From Alistipes sp. (GTDB lineage: Bacteria > Bacteroidota > Bacteroidia > Bacteroidales > Rikenellaceae), in the NCBI GenBank assembly GCA_009774895.1, contig VSOO01000084.1, positions 1 to 6,727 of the forward strand: a DNA stretch of 6,727 nucleotides, written 5' to 3'. Both the position numbers and the translations under genes were made by a program. Positions 1-5,091 of this stretch are shown piece after piece. The notes below the pieces were generated by a model, which worked only from the letters and a program-made list of their open reading frames with translations, did not search any database and had not been told where the DNA came from. The stretch's first letter is position 1, and every line of letters starts with the position of its first letter.

Positions 1-401
1 GTGTCCGGTGTGTGCGGAGGTGGACGGCTGGCACAGGCGGACGGATCGGCTGTTGCGGAGCAAGAACCGGGAGAGCGGTTGCAGACCGAAAAAACGGCCG
101 GAATTTCCGCGGACCGGTGCGGACCGATGGAGGTGGCCCGATGCGGAAAAGCGGTCGGGGGGCGACTGTGGTGGATACTCGGATGCCGGGGCTGCATCAT
201 GCGGCAGCTTTTAGCCGGGTACTCTGTGTCGGCCAGTTGCTTGGGGTCGGGGGATGCGGATTGTTCCGGTGTTCGACGCCGAAAGCATTCCAGCCCTGTT
301 CGTGAACGAGTCCGGTGGCTGCATGCGCGATTTCAGTACGTGGCAGGCGGCAGTCCGGATGCCGTGGTGTTCGTTTCCGGATTTTCCGGCGGGGTTTGTC
401 G

Positions 402-445
402 GCGGTTGTCGGAAAATGCCGTCGCTTCGCGGTTGTCCGGGAAAA
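402..445. repeat. Direct repeat pair GCGGTTGTC plus A-run
   Basis: GCGGTTGTC followed by GGAAAA is at 402-416. The same 9-mer followed by CGGGAAAA is at 429-445, 27 bp apart. It may be part of the general CCGG-rich repetitiveness of the left margin. Confidence 0.4.
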
Positions 446-448
446 GCG

Positions 449-460
449 GATCGGCCGATC
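449..460. other. 12-bp perfect palindrome GATCGGCCGATC
   Basis: A perfect self-complementary 12-mer in the gene-free left margin, containing two GATC sites and a central CGGCCG. It could be chance in GC-rich DNA or a protein-binding site. There is no promoter or gene next to it to support a regulatory role. Confidence 0.35.
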
Positions 461-481
461 GGCGTAAGCAGGGCATGTATT

Positions 482-567
482 TGCCGGATAGTAGGGGGCG
501 GGGAGTTTTGCTGTTGTCTGGCAGGTTGCGCTGAAACGGTCCGGCGGAAACTGCCGGATAGTTGGGG
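482..567. repeat. Direct repeat pair TGCCGGATAGTWGGGG
   Basis: A 16-bp sequence occurs at 482-497 and again at 552-567 with one mismatch (A/T at position 12), 70 bp apart. It lies in non-coding DNA beyond the terminator. No identity assigned. Confidence 0.5.
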
Positions 568-595
568 CCCGGCTGTCTGAATGGTTGCCGTGAAG

Positions 596-624
596 AATAA
601 AAAACCGACCGGCAAAGGCCGGTC
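596..624 (-). terminator. Intrinsic terminator of the minus-strand operon
   Basis: Read on the minus strand this is a perfect 7-bp stem, GACCGGC / GCCGGTC, with a 4-nt CTTT loop (arms at plus 618-624 and 607-613). It is followed at once by GGTTTTTTATT. A GC-rich hairpin plus a T-run is a standard Rho-independent terminator. It lies about 210 nt beyond the stop of the glycosyltransferase gene and is the first convincing stop signal downstream of the gene string. The plus-strand reading has no T-run after the stem, so it works in one direction only. Confidence 0.8.
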
Positions 625-640
625 AGGCGATTGCAGGTCG

Positions 641-733
641 GAAAGCCGGTATCCGCGGTAATGCGGATGAAAGCCGGTTGCCTGGCAAAAGGCGGGGCAG
701 TGAAAGCCGGGTTGTCCGGTAATTTGCCGGACA
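641..733. repeat. Short GAAAGCCGG repeat units interleaved with hairpins
   Basis: GAAAGCCGGT occurs at 641-650 and 669-678, and GAAAGCCGGG at 702-711 (spacings 28 and 33 nt). Each is followed by an inverted repeat. ATCCGC/GCGGAT (651-656 with 663-668) follows the first and TGTCCGG/CCGGACA (713-719 with 727-733) follows the third. The second has only a weak GCCT/AGGC (680-683 with 690-693). The array sits between the glycosyltransferase gene and the operon terminator, so it would be in the 3' untranslated part of the minus-strand transcript. No known repeat family is recognised; function unknown. Confidence 0.55.
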
Positions 734-794
734 GGCCTGTGAATGGCGTTTATCCGGTTATTGGTAGGGCTGGTCCGGCAGCAGACTGAGCGCT

Positions 795-812
795 AAAAGC
801 CGATTGCCCGGC
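795..812 (-). terminator. Possible weak terminator hairpin after the glycosyltransferase gene
   Basis: On the minus strand GCCG-GGCAAT-CGGC is followed by TTTT, starting 22 nt past the gastro-proximal stop at 834 (the glycosyltransferase stop). The stem is only 4 bp and the T-run is short, so it may only slow polymerase. The stronger signal is at 596-624. Confidence 0.3.
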
Positions 813-833
813 CCCCGAACAACACGGAAAGGT

Positions 834-1580
834 TCAGGCCTCGAAGTGCCCCATCTTTTCGAGCAGCTGCTTGCGCAGGCGCTTGAAGGGTTCGCGTCGG
901 ATGCGGCACCAGATGCGTTCCCACAGCGGTCCGAAGCGGCGGTCGCGCTTCTCGATCTGGAACGTGCCGAAGACGGCGCGGTCCTGGCCGAAAATGTGGG
1001 GCAGGAGCGAGTAGAGATGCAGGCCGCGGCGGATCATCAGGCGCCAGTTGTCGGCGGTGTATCCGGGGCGTTCCTCGGCCAGGAGGCGTGCGCCGGCCAG
1101 GTTGAGCAGGTAGGCATGGGTCATCCAGGCGTCGAAGACGCGGGCGAGACGGCGTTTCTCGTCGAGCGGCCGGGCGCTGATCCACCAGTTGCAGTTCGAG
1201 AGCAGGATGGCGCGCGGCTCATCCGTGTCGAGGTGGGGTTTCAGCAGCTCTATGGCGTCCGACAATCCCCCTCCCTCGGTGCGGGGCATCGTAAGGTCGT
1301 CCTCCAGAATCAGGGCGTAGGGTATGCCCTCGGCGACCATGCGGCGGTAGCAGGTCTGGTGGCTCAGCGTGCATCCGATCTCCTCGGGCAGCATGCGGCA
1401 CATGGCGCGGAAGTTACCCTTGCGCAGATCGAAGCGGCGTTCGATCTCCTCGGCGGAGAGTTTGCGGCCGTCCACGGCTTCGATGAATTCGACGTCGAGC
1501 GAGGGATGTTCCGCCAGGATGGTGCGGACCCGTTCGCGCCGTGCCGTGGCGTGCGGGAGGTTGATGACGAAGGTTTTCAT
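834..1580 (-). CDS. Family 25 glycosyltransferase (LPS/surface-glycan type)
   Basis: A 248-residue cytoplasmic protein of the glycosyltransferase 25 family (Glyco_transf_25, COG3306), which adds sugars such as galactose to lipooligosaccharide or other surface glycans. Landmarks: the N-terminal strand KTFVINLPHATARRERV; FIEAVDGRKLS (32-42); EEIGCTLSHQTCYRRMV (66-82) with H74; ILEDDL (91-96), the acidic metal/nucleotide-sugar motif; AYLLNLAGARLL (136-147); and YTADNW (164-169). The C-terminus is strongly basic (many Arg/Lys from about residue 190), which may hold it against the inner membrane. ATG 1580 begins exactly at the family's first strand. There is a 50-nt gap after the second CHR gene with no terminator in it, so it may share the transcript. 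It has no obvious functional tie to the redox complex. Sugar donor and acceptor cannot be told from sequence. Confidence 0.88.
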   Translation of the reverse strand: MKTFVINLPHATARRERVRTILAEHPSLDVEFIEAVDGRKLSAEEIERRFDLRKGNFRAMCRMLPEEIGCTLSHQTCYRRMVAEGIPYALILEDDLTMPRTEGGGLSDAIELLKPHLDTDEPRAILLSNCNWWISARPLDEKRRLARVFDAWMTHAYLLNLAGARLLAEERPGYTADNWRLMIRRGLHLYSLLPHIFGQDRAVFGTFQIEKRDRRFGPLWERIWCRIRREPFKRLRKQLLEKMGHFEA

Positions 1581-1630
1581 TGGGTAGTAGGGGTTGGTAA
1601 TTGCAATGCTTTTCAGGGTGCGGCCGCGGC

Positions 1631-2203
1631 TCAGAGTATCCGGTAGATTACGATGCCCGCGACGGCCGAGAGGGCGATCATCAGGATGGGGTTCACCTTG
1701 CGCCACGAGCCCAGCAGCGCGGCGGCGAAGAGCGCCCAGCTCCGGTTGTCGATGAAGTTCTCCTCGCCGGGGGCGGCGTTGTGCGGGAAGATCAGCAGCA
1801 GTGCGGCGGCGGCGATCATGCCGATCACGGCGGGACGCATGCCCCGCATGGCGCCCTCCACGATGCGGTTGCCCTTCAGTTTCATGAAGAAGCGGGCCAC
1901 GAGGATCATCAGCGTGAGCGACGGCAGACACACCGCGAAGGTGGCGATCGCCGAGCCCAGCAGCCCCCACAGCGTGCCGCCGGCCTGCAATCCCACGGTG
2001 TAGCCCACGTAGGTGGCCGAATTGATGGCGATGGGGCCGGGGGTGATCTGCGACACGGCCACGATGTCGGCGAACTGGGCGTTGCTCATCCAGGCGTGCT
2101 GCACGACCACCTCGTTCTGTATGAGCGAGAGCATGGCGTAGCCGCCGCCGAAGCCGAAGAACCCGATTTTCAGGTAGCTCAGAAACAGTTGCAGCAGGAT
2201 CAT
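1631..2203 (-). CDS. chrA: CHR-family half-size chromate transporter, second of pair
   Basis: A 190-residue homologue of the preceding gene's product with the same order of motifs: FGFGGGYAMLSL (16-27), SQITPGPIAIN (51-61), YVGY (65-68), LPSL (93-96) and RGMRP (120-124). Hydrophobic segments follow, with a short polar loop (HNAAPGEENFIDNRSW) before the last two helices. The ATG overlaps the previous stop as ATGA (2200-2203), and purine-rich AAAGAGA lies 6 nt upstream of it. Tandem short CHR genes of this kind are known in other bacteria and are thought to act as heteromers, equal to the two halves of long ChrA. The longer open frame from 2296 would add 31 basic, non-membrane residues overlapping the first CHR gene and is rejected. 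Substrate unknown; chromate, sulfate-like oxyanions or something else are all possible. Confidence 0.92.
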   Translation of the reverse strand: MILLQLFLSYLKIGFFGFGGGYAMLSLIQNEVVVQHAWMSNAQFADIVAVSQITPGPIAINSATYVGYTVGLQAGGTLWGLLGSAIATFAVCLPSLTLMILVARFFMKLKGNRIVEGAMRGMRPAVIGMIAAAALLLIFPHNAAPGEENFIDNRSWALFAAALLGSWRKVNPILMIALSAVAGIVIYRIL

Positions 2204-2742
2204 CGGAGTCTCTTTTTTGCGATGAACAGTTCGTATGCGATGCCGCAGGCCGCAGCCGCGGCGAGCACGTAGACGGGCGACCAGCGCAGGTGCCACACGG
2301 CGACGGCCGAGGCGGCGATCACCGCGTAGAGTGCCGGGTGCATGCCCCGCGACAGCGAAATCACGGGCCCGATGATGAGCGCCACGACGACCGGACGCAT
2401 GCCCTTGAACGCCGCATCGACCGTGGGGTTCTCGCGGATGCCGGCGAAGAAGAGGGCGATGGCCAGGATGATGGCGAACGAGGGCAGCACCGTGCCGAGC
2501 AGTGCGGCCGCGGCGCCCCGCAGTCCGCGCATGCGGTACCCCACGAAGACCGACGTATTGACGGCGATCGGTCCGGGCACCGACTGCGCCAGCGTCAGCA
2601 GGTCGAGGAACTCGCCGCGGTCGATCCAGTTGCGTTTCACGATCAGCTCGCGTTCGATGAGGGGCAGCATGGCGTAGCCGCCGCCGAAGGTGAAGAGCCC
2701 GATGCGGAAGAACGACAGGAAGATGGTGCGGAGCCTCAGCAT
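2200..2742 (-). CDS. chrA: CHR-family half-size chromate transporter, first of pair
   Basis: A 180-residue membrane protein of the CHR family (Chromate_transp domain), short type with one domain. Motifs: FGGGYAMLPLIERELI (19-34), AQSVPGPIAVN (52-62), FVGYRMRG (66-73), LPSF (86-89) and FKGMRP (112-117), followed by three hydrophobic stretches and a basic tail (IAKKRLR). Known CHR proteins export chromate in some species. In many others the true substrate is unknown, so the name is a family name rather than a proven function. The ATG at 2742 lies inside the end of the upstream redox subunit gene (7-nt overlap, ATGCTGA), which points to translational coupling. Open frame continues upstream of this ATG but overlaps that gene and lacks family sequence. 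It likely pairs with the next gene to make a two-domain antiparallel transporter. Confidence 0.92.
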   Translation of the reverse strand: MLRLRTIFLSFFRIGLFTFGGGYAMLPLIERELIVKRNWIDRGEFLDLLTLAQSVPGPIAVNTSVFVGYRMRGLRGAAAALLGTVLPSFAIILAIALFFAGIRENPTVDAAFKGMRPVVVALIIGPVISLSRGMHPALYAVIAASAVAVWHLRWSPVYVLAAAAACGIAYELFIAKKRLR

Positions 2743-3506
2743 TGCGTTCTGCGTTTCATGCCGAGCAGGGTCATGATGCCGTCGATGAAGGTCATGGGGT
2801 GCGTGGGTACGCCCGGAAGCCACAGATCGGGGGTGTGGCGGTCGAAGAACGTGCGGTCCACGGCGCGGCTTTCGGCGTAGAGCCCGCCCGAGCAGGCCTC
2901 GGTGCTGCACGCCACGAGGATGCGCGGGTCGGGCACGGCGTCGTAGCAGATTTCGAGCGCCTCGGCCATGTTGCGCGTCACGGGGCCCGACACCACCACG
3001 CCGTCGGCATGGCGCGGCGAGGCCGTGAAGCCCACGCCGAAGCGGCCGAAGTCGAAATTGACGTTGCCCGTGGCGCCGAGCTCCATCTCCACCGAGGCGT
3101 CGCCGCCCGCGCACACCTCGCGCAGCTGGAGCGCCCGGCCGAAGAACCGCCGCACCTCGGGCCGCACGGCCTCCTCGGGGAAAGCCACCCGCGTGTCGCC
3201 CGGGCGCAGCACGAGGCCCTCGCGCGTGGGCGATCCGATGCGGTAGTCGTTGGTGAAGCGGATGTTGCGGGGTGCCATGCGTGCGCACTCGCCGCAGAAC
3301 ATGCAGCGCCCGAGGTCGAGCGCGAAAGGTGCGGCGCTCAGCGCCCCCGTGGGGCAGCGGCGTGCTGCGCGCTCCAGGTCGCCGCGGTCCCCGGTTTCGG
3401 TCAGTTCGGGGCGTCCGCGGAACTCCTCGGTGAGCTCCACGCGCTCCAGGTCGGGTATGTACTGCGTGCCGTGGCTGCGCAGCACCTTGAGTTTCGGAAA
3501 TATCAT
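2736..3506 (-). CDS. Fused ferredoxin (HyfH-like) and NuoB/HyfI-like small subunit with degenerate clusters
   Basis: A 256-residue fusion of two subunits that are separate in E. coli Hyf. Residues 1-110 are HyfH/NuoI-like. Of the usual two CxxCxxCxxxCP motifs, only C51-P and C68xxC71xxC74 remain, and the last position is Ala78-Pro. That is the ligand set of one [4Fe-4S] cluster. Residues about 115-250 are NuoB/HyfI-like: EMEL (140-143), DFGRFGVGFTASPRHADG (152-169), SGPVTRNM (173-180), PDPRILVA, SGG (206-208), LPGVPTHP (230-237), IDGI. The family's proximal-cluster cysteines align to D136, V139, E203 and V233, so none is conserved. Other cysteines are C132, C187, C200, C205 and C256. ATG 3506 is the only usable start: the 59 nt after the large-subunit stop contain no in-frame ATG, GTG or TTG. 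The stop overlaps the next start by 7 nt. It probably forms the peripheral arm with the large subunit. Its redox role, if any, is uncertain. Confidence 0.9.
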   Translation of the reverse strand: MIFPKLKVLRSHGTQYIPDLERVELTEEFRGRPELTETGDRGDLERAARRCPTGALSAAPFALDLGRCMFCGECARMAPRNIRFTNDYRIGSPTREGLVLRPGDTRVAFPEEAVRPEVRRFFGRALQLREVCAGGDASVEMELGATGNVNFDFGRFGVGFTASPRHADGVVVSGPVTRNMAEALEICYDAVPDPRILVACSTEACSGGLYAESRAVDRTFFDRHTPDLWLPGVPTHPMTFIDGIMTLLGMKRRTQC

Positions 3507-3565
3507 CGTATGCGTGTTTTCTAAAGCGAACGTGTGGTTTTGTGCGGCCGTCGTGTGCGCCGCGG

Positions 3566-5086
3566 TTACAGGTCGTGGCCGCAGTAGGAGAGGTTGAAAC
3601 TCTTGTTGCAGATAGGGAAGTCCGAAATGCCCTCGCCGCGCACGGCCAGCGCCAGCGCCATCCAGTTGTGCAGGCTGGGGTCCTTGATCCTGTACGCCGC
3701 GATGCGCCCCGCGGAGTCGGTGACCGCGACGTGGCACGTCTCGCCGCGCCAGCCCTCCACTAGTCCGAAAGCCAGGGACGCAGGGCGCAGCGGGGCGTCG
3801 TAGTCGGGCCGCACGGGCGCGGCGGGCGCGAAGCCGTCGAGCAGCCTGTCGATGAGCGCCGCGGCCTGCGCCGTCTCGCGGCAGCGGACCGAGAGGCGGG
3901 CCATCACGTCGCCCTCCTCCTCCGTGATCGTCTCGCGGCCGGGCTGCCCGGCGTAGAGCCCCCACGGGTGCGTGGTGCGGATGTCGCGGGCCACGCCGCT
4001 CGCACGGGCCGCCTGTCCCACGCCACCGATGCGCACCATCTCGGTGCGGGGCACGATGCCGCACTGCTCGAAGCGCGCCAGCAGCGAGGGCGAGGTGCGC
4101 AGGTCGTGGCACACCTCGGCGTAGCGGCGGGCGATTTCGGCTGCGTTGCCGCGGATCATGGCGGCTTTTTCGGCCGTGAGCGGGTGGTCCGTGCCGGCGG
4201 GGCGGATCAGCCCCTTTCCGAAGCGGTTGCCGCCCCATGCCTGCGTGGTGTTGATGGTCATCGTGCGCAGGGCTTCGCACGCCACCTGCCCCAGCTGGTA
4301 GCCGGTGTCCATGCAGAGGGCGCCCGTGTCGGCGATCTGCATCGCCATGCGTTCCAGTTCGATCGCCACGGCACGCTCGGGTGCCAGGGCCGCAGCTGCC
4401 GCGGCGCCGTCCGTGAGCTTCTCGACCGCCTCGGCGAAGGCCGTGGCGTGCGCCACGGAGCTGTCGCCCGCCGCGCTCTCGGCCAGCAGCACCTGCCGGA
4501 GGCGGTTGTCCGTCGCGGTCATGAGGCGCTCCGTGCCCCGGTGCTGGTAGCCCAGGGCGATTTCGAGGTGCAGGACGTTCTCGCCGTTGCAGATGAAGCG
4601 GAAAGCGCCCGGCTCGATGATGCCTGCATGAATCGGGCCGACGTTCACCTCGTGCAGCGCGCGCCCCTCCATCCTGTAGAAGGGGTAGTTGTCGATGGTC
4701 GAGGTGCGGTCCGCGCGGTCGCACGGAAAGCGCAGCGGCTTGGGCCACGGCATGCCCTCGAAGCGCACGCCCCAGCGTTCGGCGATCTCGCGTTCGAAGG
4801 GGTGCAGCTGGGGGTGCAGGGCCGTGAGCGACGGCAGGGGGCACTCGGCGTAGTAGTCCATGACGAACGACGTGAGCAGCACCTCGGCCGCTGCGTCGTC
4901 GAGCAGCAGGCAGAAGAACCGCAGGTGGGCCTCCGCCTCGTCGGGCAGGGCGAAGTAGTGGGCCACGTGGTAGCGTTCGTCGCGCAGGCGCGCGGCCAGG
5001 TCGTCGTAGAAAGCGGCGTAGGATACGACCGGAATGTCGTCGAGGGCTACGGCCGGAGCGGTGTTGTTGGTTATGCGGTAGATCAT
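3566..5086 (-). CDS. NuoC-NuoD/HyfG-like large subunit lacking NiFe ligands (Ehr-type)
   Basis: A 506-residue soluble subunit of a membrane-bound complex, homologous to HycE/HyfG and to fused NuoC and NuoD of complex I. Residues about 1-120 are the NuoC-like domain, ending in HPFEREIAERWGV and FEGMPWPKPLRF. The rest is the NuoD/hydrogenase large-subunit fold: GPIHAGIIEPG (150-160), LEIALGYQHRGTERL (174-188), ELERM (243-247), GNRFGKGLIRPAG (286-298), RASGVARDIR (361-370). In true NiFe hydrogenases the first motif is RICGxC. Here the same place reads ESAAGDSS (203-210), with Ala206 and Ser209 for the two cysteines. The C-terminal DPCxxC is DPSLHN (469-474), again without cysteine. It therefore cannot bind NiFe in the usual way, and the end (SDFPICNKSFNLSYCGHDL) is not a cleavable hydrogenase tail. 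ATG 5086 is 5 nt after the HyfF-like stop. The frame stays open about 350 codons further upstream, but that part overlaps HyfF and has no matching sequence. A working hydrogenase is unlikely. Confidence 0.93.
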   Translation of the reverse strand: MIYRITNNTAPAVALDDIPVVSYAAFYDDLAARLRDERYHVAHYFALPDEAEAHLRFFCLLLDDAAAEVLLTSFVMDYYAECPLPSLTALHPQLHPFEREIAERWGVRFEGMPWPKPLRFPCDRADRTSTIDNYPFYRMEGRALHEVNVGPIHAGIIEPGAFRFICNGENVLHLEIALGYQHRGTERLMTATDNRLRQVLLAESAAGDSSVAHATAFAEAVEKLTDGAAAAAALAPERAVAIELERMAMQIADTGALCMDTGYQLGQVACEALRTMTINTTQAWGGNRFGKGLIRPAGTDHPLTAEKAAMIRGNAAEIARRYAEVCHDLRTSPSLLARFEQCGIVPRTEMVRIGGVGQAARASGVARDIRTTHPWGLYAGQPGRETITEEEGDVMARLSVRCRETAQAAALIDRLLDGFAPAAPVRPDYDAPLRPASLAFGLVEGWRGETCHVAVTDSAGRIAAYRIKDPSLHNWMALALAVRGEGISDFPICNKSFNLSYCGHDL

Positions 5087-5091
5087 GACGT

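Larger units (their letters stand above)
1..595. other. Gene-free, G-rich left margin
   Basis: No gene can be supported here. The plus strand is visibly richer in G than C, with many CCGG, GCGG and TGTCCGG words. Open frames exist on both strands (plus 1-534; minus 615-211), but their translations are rich in Gly, Arg, Ser, Cys, Pro or Gln with no domain, membrane segment or family motif. The minus-strand frame begins inside the operon terminator. The region holds the short repeats and palindrome listed separately. It may be intergenic spacer or a decayed gene too far gone to recognise. Confidence 0.6.

Noticed and set aside
1..534. A plus-strand open frame at the left edge, possibly the end of a gene entering the window
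   Set aside because: The predicted residues (many Gly, Arg, Ser, Cys, Trp) show no family signature or structural pattern and look like translated G-rich spacer.
211..615. A 134-codon minus-strand open frame downstream of the operon
   Set aside because: Its start lies within the intrinsic terminator hairpin, and its Pro/Gln/Ser/Arg-rich translation has no motif.
720..726. TAATTTG as a Bacteroidota-type -7 promoter element
   Set aside because: It is one base short of TAnnTTTG, lacks a well-placed -33 TTG, and forms the loop of a hairpin; no plus-strand gene follows.
1..833. tRNA, CRISPR array or insertion sequence in the left margin
   Set aside because: No cloverleaf, no regularly spaced repeats of CRISPR length and no transposase or terminal inverted repeats could be found; the repeats seen are only 9-16 bp.
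3507..3565. A promoter or small gene in the 59-nt gap between the large and fused small subunit genes
   Set aside because: No recognisable promoter elements or start codons in frame; the gap is short and consistent with an operon spacer.
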